DNA of 64,000 nucleotides from assembly GCA_012845835.1 (NCBI GenBank), contig JABAKD010000010.1, forward strand, positions 5,870,788 to 5,934,787. The letters are read 5' to 3'. The notes below the pieces were generated by a model that saw only the letters and a program-made list of their open reading frames with translations, was not told where the DNA came from and made no database searches. Positions 21,636 to 36,600 of this stretch are shown here, piece after piece. The translations under genes and the position numbers were made by a program. Each line of letters opens with the position of its first letter. The stretch's first letter is position 1. The DNA comes from Undaria pinnatifida. Its lineage: Eukaryota > Sar > Phaeophyceae > Laminariales > Alariaceae.

Positions 21636-24600
21636 GTACGTACAGCTCTGCAAACAGCAGAGGGTATATGTTCCTGTCCTGATGGTCCTGACGCGTATTG
21701 ATTCTGACTCGTATGGGTAACAATGCGTTCGTGAGGAGCGACGAACCCCTGTCATTGAGTTGTGTTGTTGTTTTGCGCTGACCACGGTGTATGTAGTTGG
21801 AGCCACGCGCTTACAGGCAGCAGTTAGTACGTAAGCGATCGGAGGATTCGCCGACCTCAGAAAGCATTTGATGTATTCCGACGTGTGTTTGTTGCCGACG
21901 TCGAAAAGCGATCGTTGCTCAGGGCAGCTAACTATGCAACGCTGTCGAAATGCGATCGTTGCTCGGAAAAACTACAGCAGCCGTACGTACCCTATACTTA
22001 CATACAATAAGCTTCCAATATTCGCAGTGCTGCAGCGCCTCAATTTTCCCCCGGTCGAAATGCTTTACATTATGTACTCCCCACCACTGAGAGCATCTAT
22101 CTGTGAAACTATGCAACTTTGAACTTTGTGAACGTATCGCGAAAGGCCGAATGACAGCGTCGAAAGCTTGGTTTCATTCACAGGTGAACGACCACGTCGG
22201 AACACCTTTGCCAACCCTACGTCAGATAAACCGCGCTCTTCTGCTGAAACGTACCTACGCCCACGTTGTGCGCGGTGCATGAAAAAAAAGTAAAGCGTTT
22301 GTGTCTCAACAGCAGCACTTGCTCCGTACCTTTATTTGTCCAACCAATTGTCTGAACCTCTCTTCTCCGCTCTCTATGCTATCTACAGTATCTATCTGTT
22401 TTTGCGTTGGTGTGACGCTCTGGCAAGAGACGTTTGCTGGCCTTGAAGAACAAGAAATAAAAGAGCAACAATGCTCACTAGATGGTATCATTGCCAAGTT
22501 GGGCGCCTGGTCATTGTGCAGCATCATAGGCGTAGTCGCAGGTTTCGCCACTCGTCTAGCAAATTTTTCGGTCGCGCTCAAAAACCTGTGCGTGCATTGC
22601 CCAACCAAAACTCATATATAGCGTCGCTTTTTCGAACAACAGAGTTGTAGCGTGTCTGCAGCCGTGGAGCTACGTTACAGGCAGTAGATATTCCTGCAGA
22701 GACGTGGCGTGGCATCATGTCTTATTAATCATTTTTTGAGCTGCCAAATTTATACACACTAATATTCCAAGTAATATTCACCGAAAACGAGGGTATATTT
22801 CTCAGAGGCAAAACAAATTAAAGATAAGCTTTTATTTAATACAAGGTGCCATGAACGGGCTTCCCGCTTCTACAATACTACTACGGTTTTGCTACAATAT
22901 GAGTCGTACGTAACCCGTCCCCGTGTCTTTTTTTCCTATTGCCCATTCCCTTCTCAACATATGATAACGTACCTCCTACTCATAAATGTTACTCATCAAC
23001 CTTAAGCCGCGTCCAGGCTCTATCCCCACGCCATGGCTGTGGGTCTGTCATTCCCCCCCCCCCCCCCCCCCCCCCCGCCCCTTCTCGTCGTCGCTTCCTG
23101 TCGATTTCTCAGCTAGAGCTTGAACGGAACACTGTCCTCGTTGCGTTACCGACCCTAAAGGACAATAGAATAACACCACCCATTATTCGCCCTCATCCTT
23201 CCTTCCTGGGCACACCAGACCCGCGTGTTCGAGGCGTACAAGGTCGAAAGCCACAAGCTTCACAAGGAGCTCGCCAAATTACCTGCGACATACGACCAGT
23301 ACCTCGCAGTCCGCGAAAAAGCCAAGGTCAAGTCTCGACGAAAACGGCGGAGCATCATCGTAAACACCGAGGAACGCGTTGTCAGCCACCCTTTAGATTT
23401 TCATCTTTTTCGTGGCTCCGAAAACTCCTTGTCTCCCAATACTGCGGGACAATGTTCGGCCGTAGAACACGAACAAACGCCGGAGGGATTGGAGGGGGAA
23501 GCTAACGGGTCGGATTTGGAGGCGGAGGCTACGAGACGGGTAGAAAAAGAGGAGGGTGAGGAGGGTACTAACAGTGCGGGCGAGAATGACCTGTCGCGAA
23601 GGTATTATGGGGCCGACAGCAGTGGTCCTACGGAACCGGGGGGCGCGCACGAAAGCGCTGAGCAGGCGGCGTTTAGGAGGTGCAGCACTAGAGCGAGGTG
23701 AGAAAAACCCACAGCGAGCACGGGAGAGTATGATCGCCTACATACGCGAGAGAGAATGATGCACGCTACGTGCGGTAGGGGTGCGCATACACTTTTGTTT
23801 GCGCTCCTCATGCGAGGGGCTCTATGCTGACGTTGACAGAAAAACGAAAATGCAGCCAGGTGAACAAGACCATGTCCTACCGTAGGTATACAACGATTGA
23901 CTTAGACTAAGGGCACGTGCTACGATAGAGGTATACCGTTTTTTGGCTGAAACGGTTTCGGAATGACGGGGCTCCTTAACCCAAAATCGTCGGGAATACG
24001 CCATTTATTAGCATGATTCTCGTTGTATACCTAGGCCATGGGATTTTTCATCCGGCAGCAGTTTTGTTTTCCTCCAAATCAGTTTGTGGGAGAGATCTTA
24101 AGCTCCTAAAACGAGGAACCCCGGACAAAAAAAAGTGGTCAGCCTCTATCTTAGCACGCGTCTAAGGCAGAGGTCCGCCATTATTTTCTGAGGCTTCCTC
24201 ACTTCAAGGGCTCTATATACCTCGCACCAACGCTGATTCCCGACAAAACTGAAAGTGCGACTGCAGGAAATGAACAATCCCATCGCCCAGGTATAACTAA
24301 TGCAAATGTTGCGAAACAAGAATCGCATTCCTACGATATTGGGCTTATTTTTTTTTTTAAGCCCAAAAGTGCAACCCATATCGTACCACGTGTCGAATAG
24401 TAACAATGGTGAAAAACCCAAGTAAATTTTCCAACAACAAGATTGGGCAGTTCCCTCAGGTGAGGCGCCCTTTCAATCAGATTTTGTTTTGGACAAAAGA
24501 TACTGCTCCTATCGAAGACGCTTGAAATGCGACTGCGGGTTCGTTCAAGCGTCACCACAGACGCGTGAAATGCGGTTGCGGGTTCGTTCAAGCGTCCCTG

Positions 24601-27600
24601 CTGTCACCCTAGCTTTTCAGTCGACGCCCATACGCTACAACATGCGTGTCGTGATAAGCCCTCCACAATGTTAACCTAAACACACATAGGGTTAAACATA
24701 GGGGTTAGGAATCACAACTTGTGCTCTAGGTGAGCTTATCCTGCCTTCAAAGACGACAAATTGTCCGACTTGACAAAGTTGGCTGGACATAGTCCAACAA
24801 AGGGTGTGCCGTGAGTTCGAATCTCGGCGGACTCGTACTCGTTCTTTTCGGCCATGCTTACTTAAGAATATTATGAGTGGTTTCAGGACTATGTGTTCCT
24901 AGGTTATCGTCCAAGGCATGTGGGGAGGGGCCCGGAGATGAATGAAAGTCGCCGAGATTCAATGAACTCAAAACGATATACCTGGTATTTCATTGTGACT
25001 GGGTGGTCTAGTGGATAGTGCTGTCTAACCCACCGACAACTTTTCGGTATGTAATACGTTTCACGTCTACCCGAAAGCAGTAGCACTACAGTAGTAGCGA
25101 ACACCCACGCCTCTTGTGCCAAACCTACAGCGGCACAGCGACGGCGGCAAACTCGAGAGGGCTTGCGCATAAACAAGCTCCACGAGTTAAGCACAACCTC
25201 GCGCTCGCTTTTGTAGACGCGGAGTTTGCGGAAATCATGTGCAGAAAAAGGCTATGATGGTAGACAGGTCGGGCTAATTTTTGGGGGCCCCTATTTTCAA
25301 TGGCTTCGTACCCAATTAATTTTTATATTCACCATACGACAAAGTGCAGCATGAGCTTCAACGTTGATCACTCGTAAATATTTCCAGACATTGGAAAAAA
25401 ATGTTTTTGGCACTCTTATCATTTTGTGTTTTTTTCAGTTTCGTGACATGCGCGGCCACACAACTGTTTAGTACGTGGTATAGCGGTAGTAGTCCCGATA
25501 GAGTGCCGGTTGAGTGGTGCCAGTTGCCCGCTATAGTGCCTGTGAAATCGAATGGCACATACAGTATGGGAACAGCCAGTACTGCCATTGCGTGCGTCGT
25601 AGTGCCGGTTGTCGCTGTACCGCTGGTGTTTCCGACCGGCACAAACCGGCACTATAGAGGGACCGTACACTTTTCATGTCCGTTTTGAGCGAGGTACATA
25701 TCTACTCGCGTCAGTGCCCTAAACTTGGTAGTGAAAATGAGGATATAATACTATATAACATAAGAGTCCTTAAAAACTCCGCCCTCCCCTCACCGGTTAT
25801 TCGACTTACAGGAGGTTATTCGACTTACAGGATTCACTTGATAAACGAATGCATTTCCTTCCACAGCTGTCAGATTTTGTCCCCCTCAGAAACGGTTTTT
25901 TTCGTTTCCGCGCGCAGACTGACTAACATCACCCTGTTGACCCTGATAGCTACACTGTAGTTGCAACGGGAGTCGCCGACCTATATCCTTAATGAGGACA
26001 CACAACCCGTAATACGCGCGATCGGAGTATCACACACAGCTTGCAAAGATGAGTTTCGACAAAATATTCGATCTCACAGCTGGCGTGTATTTTAATTTTT
26101 TATAATATATAACATAAGCTATAGTCTACTGATATATAATGCCATAATACTATGTAATAATATTTACAAGGTTCCCCTGCGGAATGGGGTTGACTTGATA
26201 TCCTAGGGGCGACGCAAGCCGAGAAGGGGGAACACAGCCTTTCCAACGATGTGTATGAGAGGGCCGCTCCTAACGAACACGAAACATGTCGGGAAACGTG
26301 ACAAAATTGAGTAAATATTTTTGCTGTTTTCGCTGCTTTTGCTGTTTTTGCTGCTGCTGCTGTTGCTGCTGATGCTGCTGTATGCTTCGTGTACCTTGTA
26401 TGAGGTCCGACGATGTGTGTTTGATTGATGCGTTGGACGTGAAGTTGTTATTGTCGTGGCTCGATCTCCTGCTGTGCACCAACCACACACACATACACCG
26501 CGCGACTAATGGCACCAAGGCGAGAGCTTGAAACACGGCTCCTGCAGTTGTACTGCTGCTGTGCTGCTCCTGTGTACTGATTTCGTGGCAGCACACACGC
26601 CACGTACACACCTGGTACTAAAAAAGCGCAAAAACATACACACACAAAAGCACTAAGTGTGGCTGTCACAGGCGAGAGAGCTCACAGCGCGGCTTCTGTT
26701 GTACCGTGACTGCCACAAGTAGTTAATCTGGAGGGACATGTGTGATGCGGCAGCATAGCATCAGCTGCGCGAGAAAAACACCAACAACTGGGTTTCTATG
26801 GGCCCTGTGCGGCGCGGTGAAACAAGGCATGTGGCAGTATGGGCTTTGTTCTGTGGGCCTTGTTCGGTGCGACCACCTCCCAGATGCGGCGCGGGGAGCA
26901 CAACAACCCGAGAAATAGTAGCTAGGTGCCACTCTCACAGGTAGCTTTGTCACAGACGAGGTATGCTACATGTCCAGCGCGAGGTGTACAACAGATTTCA
27001 CAGAGCAAAGAGCAGCAGATACATACGAATGATGCTCCACACATAGTCTATGCTGCTGCTGACTATATATAGCTGCGTGGTAGCATACAGCAGAAGGGGT
27101 ACAGAGAATTGGGCTGATGCTGTACAACGGGCCAAAGATCGAGCGGGTAAAAAAATCTGAGAGCGGAGAGCGGAGCGGGCTATTGAAAAAGAACAAAAAA
27201 ATTATGGGGTTTTCCATTCATACCTACTCGGCTCAGCGAGGCGGCACGCAACCCCTTGAAAAGAAGAGCCAGTTCAGCGACGTTGAATGGTCAGAGCACC
27301 GACACGGAGCTCGGCCGGGATCCCGACATGTGTCGTGACGTACCGAAGGCCCCATTGTTTGCCCCGAAGCCGAAAGTCAGAAAAAAACCTCGACCGCTGG
27401 AGAACGGCATGCCAAAAATAAGTGCAATGTTTACATAGACGTACAAATACTAAAATACCATAGCCTTATCTCAGTCCGCAGCTCCCACAATCACCCCCGG
27501 CCGTCGATATCGCCGATGCTCAACTACACGAACGCCTCAGGGCCGGCTCTGCAGGCGAAATCTTCACCACCAGGCAGGAGTTCAATTGCTGCCAGCAGGA

Positions 27601-30600
27601 AGAACGCCACCAACACGCCTGGAAACCCCGGGAGAGTCCCTGCAAGGAAGAAGTTCCCGCTCTTCAGCGAAGCAAGATAAGGGGGAGGTATATGGTCTTC
27701 TCCCTCCTCGAGGCAGCTAGGGGCGAAGAGGAGGAAATGGTGAGGAAAATCGGGAGCCACGAAATTGCAGTCACCGAAGGCACGGAGGTGGTTCTATCTA
27801 TGAGTTGGGACCAGTATAATTTGTAACATGATTGCAACCCCTATCAATGCGCTGTTCCAACCAATCCAAAGACAGGGAACAGAAGCTGAGAGATAAATAC
27901 TGCATTTACAACTCTAAAAGGCGCCACGCGCTGAGAACGCACTCGGAGCGCGACTTTTATCCCGGGCAAGGCCCGCCTGCTGGGGCAGGAGGCCTAATCT
28001 AATCAAACACTCAGTTGTAAATGATCGGTGTAGGCGCAGAAGAATACACGAGGAAACACTATATTCTTGCAGTGGCGCAGCTAGCAGCACAGACTAAAGA
28101 TAGCATACATGATATGGCACTAGGAACTCACGCAGCATGGAATTTTTAACTGCTGTCGTCAACTTGTGTGCTCCGGTTGGGACAAATCTCGGTCGGCGGG
28201 CAACGGACAAAAAACCAGGCTTCAGCCGTTTCTGTTTTTTTAAAACGTGATGCAAATTAGAAAAGCTCGCGTAGAATCACAGCGCACTTTATTTTTCACG
28301 CGAATACTGGAAGTAATTCATAATAATTCAAGATAGTCATCATTTTTCGATGATATATAGGGGGCGGGGGGGGGGGGGGGGGGCATTTCACTAATTCATA
28401 CTGCGTCAAGATACCAATTGATTTTGATAGCGGTGGAGGGAGACCATATATTGAGGTTATCCGCGCGGAAGGCGAGTGTTCTTCGCCCAGCCCACATCGT
28501 CGCTAAGCTTTTTTCGAGTCGCTGCTGCAGTACTGTGCCGTAGTGTTCTTGAGGCGGTGTAAAAGCCTAGTTCGTTTCGTGCATGTGTTAAATGGTCGAT
28601 GACTTCGGTGCTTGAATAGTCTCCAGCTAGCCTTACTATCATTGGCGCATTTCGTCCTATATGCCGCTGCAATCTGGAATTTACAGGAGAAAAGAATCAT
28701 TGCTTCCAAGGGCGCGAGGAGTGCCGAAGAACAGAAGGAGCGCGAGGAGTTACTTCGAAAGCTTGACGAGGCTAGAGCAAGAAACGCCCGGAAGGTGATG
28801 ATAGTCAGGAACTTTCTGGCACTACCACCCCACCCGCGGAGCAGATCATTTTTTACACCATTTTTACGATCTCTCACGTCGGGGTCGAGTGGGGTCCGGT
28901 CTGGAGGTGTTCAAAGCTCTCACAGGTCGGGGGGTCGGGTAGGGAGGTGTTCCATCTCACGGATTGGGTTAGGTCATTTTGATCCGACCTTTCCCGCGAG
29001 AAGTGGCCCGACCCGCGTGATGCCCTGAATAGTACTCGTTCGCTGGCAACTCTTTTGCTAGTTATCCTAGCGTAGCCCTGTTTTTCCTTATGACTCAGGG
29101 CGCTGCACAATTTGGCAGGCGTTTACGACAGCAGTGTCGATATACGCATCGCAGACCATTCGTGGCCCTCAAACACTTCCAAAAAAAACATAACAATGTT
29201 TCCCTGTGTACATTTCTCGGTGCGCGGGCGTTTTGTGGAGCATACTTGAACCTCTGCGGAGTTGTTGTGCGTGCGTTTGCGGCGGCCAGCGGCCGATATT
29301 GCTTAAACTGTTGCTGCGACGATATAAATGAAAGCACGTGCCAAGGGGAGAGAATGGACCACACCTTGTGACCACCGCTTGTCCAGAAGCGCCGAGGGGA
29401 AAACGTTCAATTGAACTGAAAAGATCAAAGCGGTGATGAAAAAAAAAATTAAGAGGCATGCAGCATGTGATTATGATCCATTGTGTGACCACGGACCACA
29501 GTGTTTCCTATCGGAACGATAATCGGTTCCGATATGATAAGCCGATAAAAGTGCGATATCCGATATACAATCCGATATGGAAATACAAGCAATGGCACTG
29601 CAGAATGGACACGTTTTATTTTTTCTTTTGACCACTAAAGTCGAATCATACACCTTGGACCTTCTCAACAGGGCGGGAGGGGACAGTAGAGCTACATCCC
29701 CTCCGTCGACCAAGGCTACCTTAGGCTGGGTACTCTTTCTCACTTCCGGGTCTGGGCCACTCGCCCGAGTGACTCTGTGCCTCACCGCTGATAGAGGATG
29801 CGGGCGATTTTGTTCATCTCATCGTAGCTAACCATTGTTCCATAGCGGTGTCATATCGCGAAAACGAAACGACGCCAAAGGCTAAGACCGCCAAAGAAAC
29901 GGGGGGGTCACTCGCGCGAGTGAGCGCCGACCCGCTGAAAAAAGAGGCCCCAAAAGTGACCGCCCCACCGTAGCCTTGGACCCCCGCTGGAAGCAACGCG
30001 TTCTTATCGGATATCGGAAATCTTTGGTTTCCAGTCCGATTATCGACCCGAATTCCGAGATATCGGGGGGGTTTCTTGCGATATGAAACACTAACGGTCA
30101 ACCTCCTCTCCCCCTTTTGCCCAACCCCAATCCGTCACATGCGGAACGAAAAGCTGGACGCTCTGATGACGGAGTACAACCCCCGTCACAGCAGGTCTCG
30201 ACGAAACAATACCCTTGAGAAGCTCCGTGTAGCACTACCCGTGCCGCACGTCTCAGAGGACGACCACCCTCCCGCCGCTAGTGGAGGCTACGGTAACGAC
30301 ACCCGCAACGCGCAATCGGAGAATAACGAAGGGAGACAGAAGGAGAACCGCCGGGATGGCGTTCAGGGCAACCCTGTGAGCGCTGATGGCTGCGCCGGTG
30401 ATTTCTCGGACGGAGACCACCATCAAGACCGCCTGGAAGGAGGCCCGCTGGATAAGGTTGACGACGGTGATAAGGAAATTGATCGGTGCGGGGAGACGGG
30501 GGTTGGCGTCAACGAAGTTGACCGAAGTGGGGAGGGGGAAGCGAGCGCCAGCGAACGTGCCACCGAATGTCGCCGCCACCTCGAGGGCTACGGGAGAGAC

Positions 30601-33600
30601 TCCCAGGGAAGATGTCAATCGCCGGAATGCCAACCGTCCGGTCAATCGTCAGAGCCCCTTCAGGGAAAGGAGGGCGGCGGCGCTATCAGCGACGGAGCTG
30701 CTGGGGTCGTTGCTGATCCCCTGATCGGCCCTCCTCCCTCCAGCGTCGAAAATAGACCAGGCGTCACTGGAGATAACGAAAAGGAAAAAAACGACGACGG
30801 TGGTGCAGGTGGCGGGCAGGGACAGGGGGGAAGGGCTGTCTCCGCAGACCCGAGAAAAAGGCCAGCGACGAGCCAACGAAAGGTGGAGTGGAAAGGTTGA
30901 ACGGAAATGTCTATTGGCAGGGCCTAGCATATTGGCGCGGTATTATACCTGTTGCCATCTAGAGTCAACGGTAGCGGGTGGTGTTGTGGCGACGTGATCT
31001 TGTCAGGATGACGAGACCGCGCAGGCCCCGTGCCCCAGCACATGCAGGGGGTACCGCGTACAGCCCGTTTAGCTGCGATTCCACTGTCAAGGTAAATACT
31101 ATCGGTGTTATTTTGGGGTCATCCCGACAGGGGTGAAGCAGATTCTAAGAATTTTCTGAGCTCCTAACCATGTGGAGCTCCATATCTCACCCGAAAAATG
31201 ACTTCTGAGACATTCGTTTCCCGCAACCCGACCAACAGTTCTGTACGCTAGTCTCTTAAAACAAATGTACTCGTAAGGTGTACCATGCTAGCCGATAGTT
31301 CTACAATGGTTGAGGAGCTCAACCGTTCAGAAACATTTGGCCCGAAGAGAAAAGCCCCGACCGAAGTGGTTGAACAAAGGGGCGGCCCATATGTTCGCAT
31401 GGAAGGTTGGTTCCTCCTGCGCCAACCGTGCGCAAAATAGCTTGTGGATGTTCTTGTATAGACTGTGTGCGAGGTATTGGAGACCGCGCGCTGCTTCCTA
31501 AGAGTTGATTTTCGTCGACATGGTACGAGATAGAATTGAGACAAGGTGCTGTGCGCAAATAACGCTATAGTTTATTTGCCCTTTGACCCAACCCTTGTCG
31601 TGTATGTCCCGTCAGGTACCGACGCTTCCAGATCCAAACGAAGTGAATAACTCCGTCCTGGCCGACCCGTTCAACATGGACCATATCAAGGCGAGGTCAC
31701 GGTGTCATTAATAGTTGTTACCGGTAGCTTGCTCTGTAACAGCGGACGCAACAAAAACTGTTTGGCTAGCGTACTTGCCGCGTCGATTTCGCTTCCGGCC
31801 ATTGTATTAACAGTTGCCGATGTCATAGCTCGCTCTTCAACAATGGACGGCAAAGCTGCTTGATTGTAAAATGTTTGCCTGGTCGGCGTCGCTCCTGGCC
31901 GTAGTGTTTGCGGTTATCGGTAACTGGCTCTGCAGCGGCGGACGGCAAAGCTGCTTGCTTAGGGTGCTTTTCCTCGGTGATATCGCTTCCGGCCATAGTG
32001 ATAGCGGTTACCGGTAGCTTGTTCTGGGACAGCGGCCGTAAAAGAAAGATTTCGGCTAGAATGTTTGCTTGCCTCGGTGAATTCTCTTCCGGTCATAGTA
32101 CTGGCCATTGGTGGCGTGTAGCTTGCTCGTAGCAGTGTTTTGTCTCCGTGATCGCTTCCCTTCGCTTTTCTAAACCTGTCGCTGTGCATCGTCGGCCTAC
32201 AGGCCACGCAGGAGCTGTCACTGAATTAGATGCGGTAAAGTGCAACGACCCACATCATTGCTAAACGCGCTCTTAAAGTGCCTAGGGTTCTTGACGTGGA
32301 ACACGGATCAAAACACGACAAAATGGTGTACTATGATATTGCTAGTTGTAAGATTGCTCACAGTAGCAGTGTGATACCTTCCCAGCCTCGATACTTTGGG
32401 TTTCAACAAACTACATCTCCATTCGATGGAAAACACAAAATTCCGCGAGAAAATCGCCCCCTCGTTACCCTGGGTGCCATTATATGCAGGATTTGCCGGG
32501 GTTGACTGGAGGGAGCAATCGAGGGCTTAGCGCGCTGGTGTCCGAAGCGGTCACCTACATCGACCCGGCGTTTCCAAACCTCGAGTTCCACCGCCGCGCG
32601 GTGATGGACAGGGCGGGCTACTTCATGCCCGGATACAAGCCACGGGTAAGGGCAGCTTTCCCCCTCCAAAAAAAAAAAAAAATGGAAATGTAAACTTGTA
32701 CCGAATAAATACGGAGGCGTTCTGCCATGAAATAGGGACGTTAACAGAGAGTGCAACGAAGATGGAAAGATTGACTTTCCAAGTTTCCATTTTTTCTGGA
32801 CTATATTTAGAAATCAAGCTGTTTTGTTGCTGCAAAATTATGGAAAATTTCGACAAAGCTTGCTTCGGTGAAAATAACCCTACAAGTACAACAATGGAAT
32901 CTCGTTTCGGACGTCGGTAGCTGGTTGCTTTCGTTCTAGTAGTGGCCGAATGGGACTTGCTTCGTGAAAGACGGGCCGAGACACACTTGCTTCTTGCTTG
33001 TTGGTATGAACATCGCCAGAAGCTACTTTCACACAGCAGCATCACGATGGTGGTCTTTTCCCCACGATGTACGAAATGATTATGCCCCAGCGATTCACAC
33101 ACCTGGAGCTTATGCTTTGCAAGGCTATAGGTTCGCTGCTCAAAAAGCCCATGTGTTTGTGAGCCCCCTACGTACAGCGTATCTTGTCCCTACTGCAGTC
33201 AAATCACAGTCGATCTTTCAATGCCGCTGCAGCATCTCGTGCACGCGTCGGCTTCCCCCCCTTTCCGAGACATGACGTTGCTCAAGGTTATTTCTCCAAA
33301 CACCTATTTATACGTTTTCCCCGTACGTAGGCCGTACTGTATTCCTAGTCAAATCATAGTCGATCTTTCAACGCCTCTACAGCATCTCGGGCGCCCGTCG
33401 GCTTCCTCCCCTTGCCGAATCACAACACTAACCATAATCAAAAGCTATTTATCCAAACGCCCATATGTTCGTGATCCCCCTATATAAAGACCGTGCCGTC
33501 CCTCTAGTCAAATCACAGTCGAGTTTTCAATGCCACTACAGCATCTCGTACGCGCGTCGGCTTCCCTCCCCCCTTGCAAAAAAATTGACACGATACGTTC

Positions 33601-36600
33601 AAGGTCATTTCTCCCGGACCGGACGCCGGCGCCTACTGGCTGGAGCGACGGCAATCGTACCGAGTAAAGATGGCCTCCCCGCCTCACGAGAAAAAGCAAC
33701 CGCAACGACAACGAAGCACGCTACGCTGAACACCGCGGCCCCTCCCACCCAGCACTACCAAAACGACGTCATCGGTTGCCGAGCGCCAAACACGTCGAAG
33801 AGATACCGTTTAAGAGTAAATAGATGCCATCAACGCCCTCCTTTTCCAAAATCTAATTTTTGCAAATTTGTATCGAAATACGGAGGGGTTCCCTTAAAAG
33901 AAAGGGAAATGTTTACACCGTGCAAAAAATATGTAAAAAGAGTAAAAGAAAAGAAAACGATTTTTCTGGCATTTATTTTATAAAAATTGAAAAACGACAG
34001 CTGTGAGTACGACCGATTGAATGACTGAAACTCAACTTTGCAAGCTGCGTGGTATAGTCTATCTATGTTTCACAAATACACAGAAGAGGTTATTTGGAAA
34101 CCAAGAATAAAATGCGGAAATTTTGAAATAAATGTTGGATTTTTTCGACAAAAAAAACAAGTTGCTTTGATAACAAGAATGCCCCCAACACGTAAGGTAA
34201 CGCACCCCCTCGGACTAATTTCTATGGTGTTTTTCCAAGACAACGGGGAGAGTGCAGGCACGACGCACCTACGAAAAAGATCTGGACGATATCTTCCCAA
34301 AGCTACCAATTACAATTCCGTCGTGTGTGCACCTAGGTCCTCCCCTGGATTTGGAGAGAAAAACGGGTCTGAAGTGCGTCCCAGTGGATGGGTGTGTTTC
34401 CCTGCGTGCTGTTCGTACGAGCACGGCAGGTCGCTCAGAGGTAACGCACGCGATCGACCGACACCACCACCAACAACAGCAGCAAGGTTAGGAATACTGG
34501 AAGTACCCTCTAGCTAGACGTTAAAACGGCTGACACACACAGGGGGGGCTGAGACATAAGGGATATTATACCCGCATGACAACAGGAGCCCCCCGCTTCG
34601 GACAGGACAGGGGAACGGCAATCCACCATCGGCGGTCGCAGAATGCGCGCGATCCAAGCGCTCCTGCTGGAATAGTGAGTGCAGCACGAACTGAGTATGT
34701 ATGACGCCCGACGCCTCGCCTCGGATCCGGAGGACAGGGTCAGTACAGGTCGATACATTGATAGGAGTACCGGAAGTGACGACGGAGAAGCAGGAGAAAA
34801 ACGAAAATAGTGGAGAAATTCACTAGCAAACGTTTGACGATAGACTTCTTGCCGGCGGATGCTGCACTCGCAGAGGGGGTGATATACTGCGTGGTATGGC
34901 GAAAATCACCGTCGACAGCTATACCCTAAACGTTGGTTGAGACGGTCTACAATGGTCTAAAGGCGTGGATAACCACTCATCTTAGCGCGAGCATTGCTGT
35001 AGCACCCGGGCTCGGTAATCATCCACACGATCCACTCATTAGAAACATACTACTTGCGTTCGACAGAGCCGCAAGATCCATACCCATCCACCTAGGCACT
35101 GATGAGAGATATAAACGTGTGAGAGAGCGCGCTGTGAGTTGTGTGCGATGTTCTTCAGGGGCACCAGAATCAGCTATACCCGTCGCAGAATCCATATCCA
35201 TCTGCCTGTGAAACCCGAGGATGTACCCAGGACGTCCCCTGACGACCACAAGCCACAGCCACAGAGCGCTAGCGTTTTTTTCTCTCCCGTCGGGATGCTT
35301 TCTTCGCCTGTTTTGCGACCACCGGCTAGATTTCAGGGAAATAAGCTATAAGTAATGTTATAGCGTTATCGTCATCATCAGTGATAGCGCTACTAGAAGA
35401 TAATCTTGCGCAACGACAAAGAACAGATGAGTACCATAGTTGGTGTCAAGTGCTCCTCGCCGATGTAATAAACACTTGGCGCAAGCTATGAAAGTGTGGT
35501 TGGAATATCAGCGGGAGTCGGCGTCAACAAGTTGTACGGTTTTACAAGGGCTCCGTTCCGCCACCCGCTATGCTCGCGCAAGGAAGAATACCACTAAATG
35601 TGAAGGCGGCAGTTTAAAGAGGCCCATGATTGATTGGGTGCATCTAGCGATTTAATAATGCCAAGAGCAGCTTTATACGCAGAGCTGATTACCCTGTGCT
35701 GTGCTGTTTGTACTTGCTGGCGATGCCACGATCTCATCGCCAGTATGATATGGGTGTAATTTTCAAACAAAAAGGAGTACCGAGAGAGAACAACCAAATG
35801 AAGAAAGTGAAAAAAAGACGAGTGCACACGTACTTCGTACATACATACCGGTCGGTGCCGGGTTTCGTATGATACCTGGGACTGCTGTATGTTCGAAAGA
35901 CAGCGCAGCACGGCACAGCACCGCAGGGCAAGGGACGACACCGTACGGTGCGGCGCCGTACGGCACCGCACGGCGCTGCTCTGCTGAGCTATAGCTGGGC
36001 TGAGCTGAGCTGTGAGAGCATTTTTTGTGTGATTCAAGATATTTTCAGTACCTGGTACGTACAGCAGCAGTAGTAGTACCGGTGGTATGATACTTGGAAT
36101 GATACTTGTCATGGAGAAAAAGTACAGCAAAAAGAACGCAGCATAGCACGGCATGGCACGGGCAGGGCACGGCAGGGCACGGCCCCGCGCGGCACTGCAC
36201 GGCACTGCACTGGTGGGCTAGCGCTGTGGTGCGCTCTGCTGAGCGGAGCCAAGTTGATGATGCGCCAAGCTAAACCAAGACGAGACCTCTGGTATGACAT
36301 GAACTTACCACGGCACAGCACGACACAGCACGACACAGCACCGCACAACACCGCACAGTATCGCACAGCAGTACCGCACCGCACGGCAGGGCACACCAGG
36401 GCACACCAGGGCACGCCAGGGAACGCCACTGCACGGCGCTGCGCTGCTGAGCTAGCACTACGTTGCTGAGCTAGCGCTGCTGTGCACCTCTGGGCTGAGC
36501 TGAGCGGTTGATGATGTGATGAGCCAACTTGAGATCATCAGGATGGGATCTCTCCTGGTATGATGAAAGCTTCGTGCAACTATGTACAAAAGAAACGCGA

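Noticed and set aside
24780-24835. GAGTTCGAATCTCGGCGGACTC as a tRNA 3' half
   Set aside because: The acceptor pairs for only five bases with GTCCG upstream, and no D-arm or anticodon arm can be drawn.
30253-30645. Minus-strand 130-codon frame opposite exon 4
   Set aside because: Shadow of the Gly/Asp/Arg-rich coding exon; no splice or motif support.
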